Assembly: GCF_030408035.1 (NCBI RefSeq)
Contig: NZ_JASDCF010000001.1
Span: 310,001 to 374,000 of the forward strand
Length of the DNA: 64,000 bases
Reading direction: 5' to 3'
DNA from: Psychrobacter sp. APC 3426
GTDB lineage: Bacteria; Pseudomonadota; Gammaproteobacteria; Pseudomonadales; Moraxellaceae
In this document: piece after piece, positions 27,206-35,179 of the stretch
How positions within the stretch are numbered: the stretch's first letter is position 1
Layout of the letters: the number at the start of each line of letters is the position of its first letter
Notes under the pieces: generated by a model
Told to the model about the DNA's origin: nothing
Databases searched by the model: none
Seen by the model: only the letters and a program-made list of their open reading frames with translations
Program-made: the position numbers and the translations under genes

Positions 27206-28843
27206 CTAGCGTGATAATGCTTGCGCTTGGTCAATGAGATTAAATCCTGCATTAATTTGTGCGCGCGTTGGCGCATGACCACGGCGCAGCAGCTCAGAAA
27301 AGGCGACCAGCTCTTTATCACGCCCTAACGTGCTAGCAGCACTCGCACGCGTATCTTCCCCATCGTCATCAAAGTAATATTCAATATAATCTAGCGTATC
27401 TGGCGAGCCAAACAAAATGTTGTTATCTGGCGTAGCAGCGTGGCCGCTATAGCGTAGGCTTTTGCCATATTGTGCCGTCCAAAAGAAAGGGATACGTTCC
27501 TCTAGCGAGTTGACATTGTCTTGATTTAAGATAGCTGCTGCCGTCACGATGCCATGTTGCAGAGCCACCCGCCAGTGCTCAATACGCATACGTCCCATTT
27601 GGTTGGTCGCTTTGGCAATATCACCCAGCGCATAGACGCCATCACGCAGTTTTAGATGCTCATCCACTTGCACGCCATCTGGAGCGTTCACCTCATTTAA
27701 AATCTCGGTACGTGGTGCGACACCTGTACCTAAAATGACCACATCTGCTGCAATCGTACTGCCATCTGACAGTTTTACACCGCTGACTTTACTACCTTCT
27801 CCATTGATTTCATCAACACCAGCACCGAATGCGAACTTCACCCCTTTTTCTTCGTGGAGTTTGATGAGCGCATTACTCACCGTTTTAGAGACGATATTGC
27901 TCATGACGCGGCGGCTGCGCCCAATAACGGTGACAGATGCTGCTTTCCCCGCCTCCATTAAAGCAGACGCCACTTCCATGCCGATAAAGCCCGTACCTAC
28001 AATGACGACATGCTTGTTATCGCTGGCCGCTTTGATGTTTTTGGCATCATCCATGCTGCGTAGCGTATAGACGCCGTCCAAATCAGCACCTTTAAAAGGT
28101 GGTACCTTAGGTTCAGCACCTGTCGCTACCACGAGGAAGTCCGCTGTTTGCTGCTCACTATTGCCACTCTCGTCTTTCATCACGATGGTGCGTTCATTGG
28201 GTAATACTTCGCTGACGGTTTGGTTTAAGCGTAGCTCGATATTATTTTTACTGGCCCACTCGCTGCCGCCAAGCATCAGATATTTCTCTTCCATTTTTCC
28301 TGCCAAAAATGCTTTCGACAATAGAGGACGGTTATAAGGGGCTTTATCATCTTTACTAATCAAGGTAATCTTGCCGCCATAGCCCGTACGACGCAACTGA
28401 TTGGCCGTCATAAAACCTGAACCGCCACCACCAACGATAATAGTATGGGTATCAGTCAGCTTGTCGTTTTCGACGCGTTCATCTATCTTCGCTGAAGTAT
28501 TGACGGTCAAGCTGTCGCCCTCATCTATCAGCTCATATTGAGTCAATCCACGCATAGCAACTGGCTCTAATAGCGTGCCATCGCGGCTGTCAAAACTGCC
28601 ATGATGCCATGGGCAGACCACTCGATTACCACAGCGCATACCATCACCTAGATCTGCACCAACATGAGGACATTTGCCATCAAAGGCAAAAAACTCGTCC
28701 TCATCACGGGTAATTAAAATGATACTATCGTCATCTTGTTTATATGACTTCATACCGCCACTTGGAATGTCAGATTTATTGATCGTTACTAGGTTTTTGG
28801 CAGCGATTTTGTTATTGGCTTGGTTATTATTAACTTGGCTCAT
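27206..28843 (-). CDS. Rieske ferredoxin fused to an NAD(P)/FAD oxidoreductase
   Basis: A 545-residue fusion. Residues 15-120 form a Rieske [2Fe-2S] domain with ligands in CPHVG near 58 and CPWHHG near 77. A linker leads to a pyridine-nucleotide-disulfide-type reductase: FAD motif IIVGGGGSGFMTANQL near 135, NAD(P) motif VVIVGTGFIGMEVASAL near 280, and GVYALGDIAKATN near 405. The C-terminus is the reductase-C domain, with FFWTAQYGKSLRYSGHA. This layout resembles AIFM3/AIFL and ferredoxin reductases of dioxygenase systems. No dioxygenase genes lie nearby, so the acceptor is unknown. Confidence 0.9.
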   Translation of the reverse strand: MSQVNNNQANNKIAAKNLVTINKSDIPSGGMKSYKQDDDSIILITRDEDEFFAFDGKCPHVGADLGDGMRCGNRVVCPWHHGSFDSRDGTLLEPVAMRGLTQYELIDEGDSLTVNTSAKIDERVENDKLTDTHTIIVGGGGSGFMTANQLRRTGYGGKITLISKDDKAPYNRPLLSKAFLAGKMEEKYLMLGGSEWASKNNIELRLNQTVSEVLPNERTIVMKDESGNSEQQTADFLVVATGAEPKVPPFKGADLDGVYTLRSMDDAKNIKAASDNKHVVIVGTGFIGMEVASALMEAGKAASVTVIGRSRRVMSNIVSKTVSNALIKLHEEKGVKFAFGAGVDEINGEGSKVSGVKLSDGSTIAADVVILGTGVAPRTEILNEVNAPDGVQVDEHLKLRDGVYALGDIAKATNQMGRMRIEHWRVALQHGIVTAAAILNQDNVNSLEERIPFFWTAQYGKSLRYSGHAATPDNNILFGSPDTLDYIEYYFDDDGEDTRASAASTLGRDKELVAFSELLRRGHAPTRAQINAGFNLIDQAQALSR

Positions 28844-28940
28844 AGGTCATCCTTAACAGTTATAATTACTTCCTGAATAAAACGTGTTTGAGATAGTCGA
28901 TATACTTTAATGAATACAGGTTTAATGCGGACTACCAAGC

Positions 28941-29022
28941 GTTACTGGGATGAATTTTACCAAGCCTCTGTCGGCGTAGGCACAGCAAGCGAGAAAAACT
29001 TGTACCAGTCACGCATAATAAT
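28941..29022 (+). repeat. dispersed intergenic repeat, copy 3
   Basis: Copy with ACTGGGATGAATTTTACCAA then GCCTCTGTCGGCGTAGGCAC and AGCAAGCGAGAAAAACTTGT, ending near CCAGTCACGCA. It lies in the 378-base spacer between the Rieske-flavoprotein gene and truD; nothing else stands out there. Confidence 0.65.
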
Positions 29023-29221
29023 GTTATGTAACCATTTTATTTAGTATCAAATATACATTTAAAAAAGCAGATTCATTGATAGTAGCAAGCCCAGTTAGCG
29101 TACGCTGTTTATTTGTATGTTCGCTGCGTTGCAAAACGTAACTTCCTAACCTTTACTAGCCTTTAACGAATAGCTCTACTTTTTCAATTTAAAACTTATA
29201 ACCAAAATACAAGACGACTTT

Positions 29222-30454
29222 ATGAATTCTCAAGATCAAGATAATCAGAACGAAATGACAGCTACATCTACCTCTGAACCTGACTTAAACAGTCAGTCAT
29301 CTAATAATGAACAGTTTGATATCACCAGTTTTGATCTCGAGGCAGCGACGGAGACTGCCCAATTACCGCAGCCGACTTTGCCACCTATCAAACAAGCGAC
29401 TTACAAATCCCATAACACAGATTTTGTCGTCAATGAGATATTGCCGCTCGACTTTACTGGCGAAGGCGAGCATCTCTGGCTACATATAGAGAAGTCAGGG
29501 GTGAATACTGCCTATTTGGCGAAACTGCTATCAGAGTGGGCAGAGATTCCCTTACGTGATGTCGGTTATTCAGGACTCAAAGACCGTCATGCGCTGACGA
29601 CGCAGTGGTTTAGCCTACGAATACCAAAAAAGCAATTGCCAGAGTCTGAGTTTTCACCAGTAGATATCAGCGACAACGAGTCTGTCACCATCCTTGCTCA
29701 GCATTGGCACAATAAAAAGCTTAATCGCGGTACACATAGGGCCAATCAATTTATTATCACCTTGCGAGATATTGAATTGGAAAATGACGATAAATCGTCT
29801 GTAGAACAGCATTTGCAAAATATCAGCACAACTGGCGTACCCAATTACTTTGGTCCGCAGCGTTTTGGATGGAATGGTAATAATATTCGAGAAGCCTTGG
29901 CATTGTTTGCGCGTCCAACGCCAGAGAGCCGACCGCAGCCAAAGAAGAGTAAACGCAAACGTACGCCGCGAGAGCAAAACTCTATGGAATTATCCGCCGC
30001 GCGTAGCTTAATATTCAATGAGATATTGGCTGCACGGGTACGGGATGGTAGTTGGAATACAGGGCTGACAGGTGAAGTATTTAACTTAGACGGTTCAGGC
30101 TCGATATTTACCAGTGAAGCAATAGACGACACTTTACGTGCGCGAGTTGCTAGCGGTGATATTCATCCGACTGGCGTGTTATGGGGCATGGCTAATGACA
30201 AAGTCAGCAGTGTAGCAGCTCAGCTTGAAGACGATGTGGTACAGAATAGTGATTTACTAACACAGCTGGCAATAGGATTAGAGAAGCGCGATGTGAAAGC
30301 ACAACGACGAGCGCTGAGACTACCAATTGAAGAGATGAGCTGGGAGTGGCAACATAATGATGAGCAAATGTTGGTATTAAACTTTACATTGACGACTGGC
30401 AGCTTTGCGACCAGTGTCTTGGCAAGTGTGGTTCAGCAGTTAAGTACCTTATAG
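29222..30454 (+). CDS. truD: tRNA pseudouridine(13) synthase TruD
   Basis: This 410-residue protein makes pseudouridine-13 in tRNA-Glu. Signatures: YKSHNTDFVVNEILPLDFTGEGEHLWLHIEKSGVNT near residue 60, the catalytic motif GYSGLKDRHALTTQWFSL with Asp near 121, and VPNYFGPQRFGWNGNN near 210. It is longer than E. coli TruD (about 350 residues). The extra length is an N-terminal acidic, Gln/Asn-rich tail (1-50) and a basic insertion (PKKSKRKRTPRE near 240). It stands alone between repeat-containing spacers. Confidence 0.95.
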   Translation: MNSQDQDNQNEMTATSTSEPDLNSQSSNNEQFDITSFDLEAATETAQLPQPTLPPIKQATYKSHNTDFVVNEILPLDFTGEGEHLWLHIEKSGVNTAYLAKLLSEWAEIPLRDVGYSGLKDRHALTTQWFSLRIPKKQLPESEFSPVDISDNESVTILAQHWHNKKLNRGTHRANQFIITLRDIELENDDKSSVEQHLQNISTTGVPNYFGPQRFGWNGNNIREALALFARPTPESRPQPKKSKRKRTPREQNSMELSAARSLIFNEILAARVRDGSWNTGLTGEVFNLDGSGSIFTSEAIDDTLRARVASGDIHPTGVLWGMANDKVSSVAAQLEDDVVQNSDLLTQLAIGLEKRDVKAQRRALRLPIEEMSWEWQHNDEQMLVLNFTLTTGSFATSVLASVVQQLSTL

Positions 30455-30584
30455 CTAGGTGCAGTTCATTACATATATAGCAGCTATCAAGTTTTACATA
30501 TTAAGTGCTGTAGATTAAGTGGCACATATTGAGTAGATTGGTTTAAGTGCCTGAGTTTAAGCGCCTTAGTTTAAGTATTAGGGT

Positions 30585-32042
30585 TTAGGTACCATATAGA
30601 GGTGCAACACCACTATCTGCTACGTCGAGCATTTCGTTGGCACTTACTACTCTGTCACGACCGCGGTTCTTGGCTTCATATAAGGCCTTGTCTGCAGTAC
30701 TTATTAAGCGTTGGCAAATATCGCTCGGCAGCTGCGCTTTTGATATCTGTCTAGCCACTTGCTTACTGGCGGGTAATTTAGCAGCTTGCCTGACTGATAA
30801 TTTTGGCTGACTCTCTTTTTGTACCAAAGCATCATAATCCTCTTTGATACAGATGCGCTTATCATGAGTCAACGTATAAAGCCCCAAGCTGGCAGTAACA
30901 TTAAAACTGACTTCATCATCGACACATATAACGTGTTCAGCGATGCTTTTGCGCAACTGTTCGGCGACAACCATGCCATGCTCATGCTTGGTATCTGGCA
31001 ATACAATCAAAAACTCTTCACCGCCATAACGACTCACAATCGCCTCCTCAGTCAACGACTGTAAAAGCGTCTGTGCCACCTCCGTCAAAACCTGATCGCC
31101 TACTTCATGACCATAATTATCATTGATGTCTTTAAACCAATCCAAATCCAACAAAATCACACTAAAGTCCTCACCATCACGCACTCGTGCTAAGGCTTGC
31201 TGCATCTGCGTTAGACCGTAACGGCGATTTTTGAGCTGAGTGAGCTCATCTTGATTGGCATGCTTTAATATCTCTTTTTTGCTGTCATCCAATATCAACA
31301 GCAAAGTACGGAACATATAAACGATAAATATTGCTTTGGGTAATGCTAAAAGCACATGGGTTGAGCGCCAAAAAAACGTCGATGAGCGTTGCAACTCGCT
31401 GATGCTCGCCCAGTTTAAGGTATCATTTTTGAACACTGAGGCGGCAACAGTATTTTCAATCGCCATTAACTCATTGTAGGTTAAATAGCTGTGAGTATCT
31501 AAAAGAGGATAAATCACCGTCAGCTGGCGCAAGCTAGGCAAATGGATACCAAAATAAGGTGAAATGATGGCCAATAAAATCAAAAGTATTTGCAGTAAAA
31601 ACACCCGCCAAGCGTAGCGACGCTTGATTAGCACCATACATAGCATCGTGCCACCAACCAGCGATACCCCAGCAAACAAGCTGCTGTATCCTACCATCAC
31701 GATAACCACAGCAATGTAGACAGTGTAAGGCAGCACTAAAAGAATCTGCCATTTGTCTAAGGCTTTATCACTATCAATGGTGGTGTAAAACAAGTATTTG
31801 AAGATACCCCAAAAAAACAACCCTGCCAGCGTTATGCCGAACCACAATGGATACAAAAGAGACAAGTTCACATAAGGATTGAGCGCATCTTGTTGCCACC
31901 AAACAAACAAACACCACAACCAGTGTAAAAAAACCTCCATAACAATAAACAAGGCAAGCAGCGACGTTCTATCCGCTGCTTGCCATTCAAAAATTGCTTG
32001 GGACAATCGTTTGTAGCCTAGATGAGATATCGATACAGACAT
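30585..32042 (-). CDS. membrane-anchored diguanylate cyclase (GGDEF)
   Basis: The 485-residue protein has six or seven hydrophobic helices in residues 30-255 forming a membrane sensor. A GGDEF domain follows from DELTQLKNRRYGLTQM (about 268) with active site RYGGEEF near 340. GGEEF is an active-type variant, so it should make c-di-GMP. The RxxD inhibitory site is absent (LTEE at that place). An unusual ~55-residue Lys/Gln/Ala-rich insertion separates SLGLYTLTHDKRI from ADKALYEAKNRGRDRVV near the end, where other GGDEF proteins have about 15 residues. The signal sensed is unknown. Confidence 0.92.
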   Translation of the reverse strand: MSVSISHLGYKRLSQAIFEWQAADRTSLLALFIVMEVFLHWLWCLFVWWQQDALNPYVNLSLLYPLWFGITLAGLFFWGIFKYLFYTTIDSDKALDKWQILLVLPYTVYIAVVIVMVGYSSLFAGVSLVGGTMLCMVLIKRRYAWRVFLLQILLILLAIISPYFGIHLPSLRQLTVIYPLLDTHSYLTYNELMAIENTVAASVFKNDTLNWASISELQRSSTFFWRSTHVLLALPKAIFIVYMFRTLLLILDDSKKEILKHANQDELTQLKNRRYGLTQMQQALARVRDGEDFSVILLDLDWFKDINDNYGHEVGDQVLTEVAQTLLQSLTEEAIVSRYGGEEFLIVLPDTKHEHGMVVAEQLRKSIAEHVICVDDEVSFNVTASLGLYTLTHDKRICIKEDYDALVQKESQPKLSVRQAAKLPASKQVARQISKAQLPSDICQRLISTADKALYEAKNRGRDRVVSANEMLDVADSGVAPLYGT

Positions 32043-32103
32043 AATTGGGCTACCGCGAGAAATTTAAGTACACTAGATGTCGCACCAACAGTTTGGCGTA
32101 ATG

Positions 32104-32158
32104 CTAGGGCGTGTCCTCATTTTAGGTAGTCTTCGATTGAATTGAGGACACACCCTAG
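32104..32158. repeat. 55-base palindromic MITE-like element
   Basis: CTAGGGCGTGTCCTCA (32104-32119) and its near-perfect complement TGAGGACACACCCTAG (32143-32158) form terminal inverted repeats with one G/T difference and a 23-base centre. A related half-element lies at 25957. The remaining 337-base spacer 32043-32379 is AT-rich with no gene seen. Confidence 0.65.
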
Positions 32159-32368
32159 TATAAAAAAGCTAAAATATGAAAAAGTGCATCATTAGCCCTT
32201 AGCCATATATGCTTTTAAGCAACTCTTTAAGTGTGTCAATATTTCTCTAAGTTTTCAATCTGTTTTACCTGTTTATAGGGTAATACCTCATACTAAAGTG
32301 TAACCAGATTAGCCTTAGTAAACTCCATACTCTATATGACTAAACTATATCTCAAGTGATTAGATTAA

Positions 32369-32393
32369 TTCAGTTCAGTTCAGTTCAGTTCAG
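32369..32393. repeat. five tandem copies of TTCAG overlapping a 3' end
   Basis: TTCAG repeats five times without error. In the minus-strand gene it reads CTGAA units and supplies both the last codons (SELN) and the TGA stop. It is a simple-sequence repeat that could slip in length. Confidence 0.8.
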
Positions 32394-33261
32394 AAAAAGA
32401 TTGCCAAACCCCTTGCTGCTCAGCATTTAATGTTGGCACATCACCCAAGCGCCGCCATGGCATATTACTACCATGAAAGTCACTACCTATCGAGGTGACT
32501 AGATTGTGCTCAGCGATACTGCGATCCACCATTCTACGAGTGCTAATCGGCTCACTGTTCGCCGGTAGCTCACAGGCATCGCCGCCAAGCTGAGCAAACT
32601 CTTCAATCAATTTACGTACCCGTGTTGCTGATAGCTGATAACGCGTAGGATGTGCTAATACAGCCTTGCCTCCACACGCATGTATCAGCTCAATACCGTC
32701 AGCCATGCTCAGCGCATCAATCGCCACATAAGCAGGCTTATTATCTGCCAAATATTTATCAAAAGCCTTTTGTACCGTTTTAACGTCACCGCGTTCAAAC
32801 AATACCTGCCCAATATGCGCACGCCCAACGGCTTGTGGGTTGCCACCGGCTTTACCAAGTACGGCTTGCCACAGCTCATCATAATCGATACTTAATAACT
32901 CACTAAGCTTCTCAGTGATTTTCTGACCGCGAGTGGCGCGACTGTCCTGTAATTGTTGTAGCGTTGCATGCATTTTGTCGCGGTCAGTAAAATCAAGTCC
33001 AAGTACATGAATAATCTTATTGGTTGATTTGTTTTTGCCATAGCCGCCGCTAAGCGTATGCTCACAGCTTATCTCAACGCCATTAATCAGTTGCATATCG
33101 CAAGCAGTGGCAGCTGCACGTGCCTCATCAATCCCTGCCAGCGTGTCATGATCAGTCAGCGCCAATACATTGACGCCGGCCGCATGGGCGCGCTGTACCA
33201 CTTCCGTTGGTGCATAAGTACCATCGGAGCACGTACTGTGACAATGTAAATCGAATTTCAT
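32380..33261 (-). CDS. PHP-domain phosphoesterase (RNase AM / YciV family)
   Basis: This 293-residue protein opens with FDLHCHSTCSDGTYAPTEVV and VLALTDHDTLAG, the metal-binding signatures of PHP phosphoesterases. Later metal ligands appear in VEISCE, LAHPTRY and IGSDFHGSNMPW. The family contains E. coli YciV (RNase AM), a 5'-3' exoribonuclease trimming rRNA 5' ends, and 3',5'-nucleoside bisphosphate phosphatases. Divergent from yciB, which in E. coli also lies near yciV and yciI, so the YciV identity is likely. Confidence 0.88.
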   Translation of the reverse strand: MKFDLHCHSTCSDGTYAPTEVVQRAHAAGVNVLALTDHDTLAGIDEARAAATACDMQLINGVEISCEHTLSGGYGKNKSTNKIIHVLGLDFTDRDKMHATLQQLQDSRATRGQKITEKLSELLSIDYDELWQAVLGKAGGNPQAVGRAHIGQVLFERGDVKTVQKAFDKYLADNKPAYVAIDALSMADGIELIHACGGKAVLAHPTRYQLSATRVRKLIEEFAQLGGDACELPANSEPISTRRMVDRSIAEHNLVTSIGSDFHGSNMPWRRLGDVPTLNAEQQGVWQSFSELN

Positions 33262-33483
33262 AAGTAAGCCTTAGCATTAAAAAATAAAAATTGAAAAGAT
33301 AAAAGTATAGAAGGTAAATAATAAACCTAAGAGATGACCTAGCAAAAAGCCATTATATTTGGCAGCAACAATATTTATGGGTCATAATAATGAGGTATTG
33401 CCACGCAGGCCAGTGATATAGCATGATTATCGTGTTGATTGCTTTTTTTTGCCGCAGTAGACGTGTAAACTATCCCATACGTT

Positions 33484-34056
33484 TTGTTGGACAGCCGATT
33501 TGCTATGAAAGCCCTATTAGACTTTATTCCTTTAATTGCCTTTTTTATTGCTGCTCGTTACAGTGGCATTTTGGCGGCCGCTGGCGCGTTGCTCATCGCC
33601 ACGATTATTGTGTATGCGATTCACTTTATTCGTCAAAAAGGCAAATTTGATAAGCAGCAATGGGTCGTCTTGCTATTAACCATCCTATTCTGCGGTGGTA
33701 CTTTATTATTGCGTGATGACATCTATCTGCGCTGGAAATCTCCGATTATCAACGGTATTTTTGCCTTGACGCTTTTGGTCAGTGCCGCCATTAATAAACC
33801 ATTAATGCAACTGGCAATGAAAGATGTCTTTTCGCTCACCATGAGTGGTTGGAAAAAACTCACCATTGCATGGGCACTGTTTTTCGCCTTTATGGGCATA
33901 TTGCATTATATCACAGCGTTCACGATGTCAGATGAAGCATGGATTAACTTTAAAACTTACGGCTGGATTCCTATTATGTTGGTGTTCGTCGTTGCGCAGT
34001 TTGCCGTCTTAAAAAAGCATCTCAATCCAGCGCTAACGGATAAAACGGTTAAATAA
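33484..34056 (+). CDS. yciB: inner-membrane protein YciB (septation protein A)
   Basis: The 190-residue protein with five membrane helices begins MKALLDFIPLIAFFIAARYSG, close to the family N-terminus MKQFLDFLPLVVFF. It also has the conserved LRDDIYLRWKSPIINGIFALTLL and WKKLTIAWALFFAFMGILHY. YciB/IspZ influences cell-envelope synthesis and division in enterics. It is followed by a 224-base gap and then yciI. Confidence 0.95.
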   Translation: MLDSRFAMKALLDFIPLIAFFIAARYSGILAAAGALLIATIIVYAIHFIRQKGKFDKQQWVVLLLTILFCGGTLLLRDDIYLRWKSPIINGIFALTLLVSAAINKPLMQLAMKDVFSLTMSGWKKLTIAWALFFAFMGILHYITAFTMSDEAWINFKTYGWIPIMLVFVVAQFAVLKKHLNPALTDKTVK

Positions 34057-34280
34057 CACTTACCAAAGAGTGCTTATCAAACCCTATTGATTGATAGCAC
34101 TTAGCGCTTTAAGCACTGATAAATGCCACCTATGATTTTATTATAAATTTACTGATGTGGTTAAATGCCAATAGTGGCAATAATTAATCACTATTGGCTA
34201 CTCGATATTGATTAAACCTATTATTTATTATTCTCATTTCAAATAAATTATCATTTTAATTTTCTTAACAAGGAAGTCTC

Positions 34281-34610
34281 ATGTCCTTATTTGCCATTAT
34301 TGGTCATGACGTGGCTAATAGCAGCGCGCAACGTCAGATTACCCGCGCTGAGCATGTCGAACGCCTGCAGTCATTAAGTCGTGAAAACCGACTAATCATC
34401 GCCGGTCCAACACCTATTGAGCATGGTAAAGATGCTATGTCAGGCAGCCTAATTATTGCTGATTTTGACTCTATTGAAGCGGCACAAGCATGGGCAAATG
34501 ATGAGCCTTATCTGCGTGATGGTGTCTACAGTCACGTCGATATCAGACCTTTTATTCATACCTTGCCAAAAGCAGATGACAACCTCTCAAGTAAAGTAGC
34601 AAAGTCGTGA
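34281..34610 (+). CDS. yciI: YciI-family protein
   Basis: The 109-residue protein starts MSLFAIIGHDVANSSAQRQITRAEHVERLQSL, then LIIAGPTPI and GSLIIADFDSIEAAQAWANDEPYLRDGVYSHVDIRPF, the ferredoxin-like fold of the YciI/YCII family. The conserved His (EHVERL) and Asp (NDEPYL) proposed as active-site residues are present. Enzymatic function is unknown in enterics. Its TGA stop overlaps the GTG of the next gene (GTGA), implying coupling. AAGGAAG lies six bases before the ATG as ribosome site. Confidence 0.9.
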   Translation: MSLFAIIGHDVANSSAQRQITRAEHVERLQSLSRENRLIIAGPTPIEHGKDAMSGSLIIADFDSIEAAQAWANDEPYLRDGVYSHVDIRPFIHTLPKADDNLSSKVAKS

Positions 34611-35056
34611 ATCAGTACTTATCTTTGTTGAAAACTCGCTGCTATCAGCATAGTCTCGCTAGCGTACTTCTAGTCGCGGCTATGTCAGTGCATGCCGCAC
34701 CAACGATTATTAATACTAATGATAGTATTAATCAGAATACCGTTACGACCGCACCACCTTTAACAGGGCAAGCGGCCAGTCAAGCAAACAACGCCAATTC
34801 GAGCTTGGATATCAGTAATACCTTGGCAGCACAACTGCAGCCGTCTAACAAGGCGTTATCTGATGCCAATCAAGAGCTATTGAGCCGTAATGCGCAGTTG
34901 CAGCGTCAAGTAAATAATCTACAAACTCAAGTCAATGTATTGGTTTATGAAAGCAAAGGTCAGCTATTTTTATATGGGGCATTTACGGTATTAATCAGTT
35001 TACTGGTCGGTATTTTTATATCTTGGCTCGTGTTTGTTCGCCGTGAACGTTGGTAG
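34607..35056 (+). CDS. exported coiled-coil protein with C-terminal membrane anchor
   Basis: This 149-residue protein has an N-terminal signal (SLASVLLVAAMSVHA with an Ala-Pro mature start). A Ser/Asn/Gln-rich stretch and a short coiled coil follow (LLSRNAQLQRQVNNLQTQVNVLVYE, about 90-114). A membrane helix (FLYGAFTVLISLLVGIFISWLVF) and the tail VRRERW end it. The pattern resembles TadA-like or SH3-associated membrane proteins, but no family is firm. GTG start overlaps the yciI stop, so it is co-translated. Confidence 0.7.
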   Translation: MNQYLSLLKTRCYQHSLASVLLVAAMSVHAAPTIINTNDSINQNTVTTAPPLTGQAASQANNANSSLDISNTLAAQLQPSNKALSDANQELLSRNAQLQRQVNNLQTQVNVLVYESKGQLFLYGAFTVLISLLVGIFISWLVFVRRERW

Positions 35057-35179
35057 TGCCATCGTTTGTTATTGATAGCGCCTATTTAATGCTGCATATT
35101 TACGACGCCTGCTGATGTTCAAGCATCTTTAATCACTCAAGCGCTCTCATAAAATTTATCCTGCTCCTAAGAACTGCTC

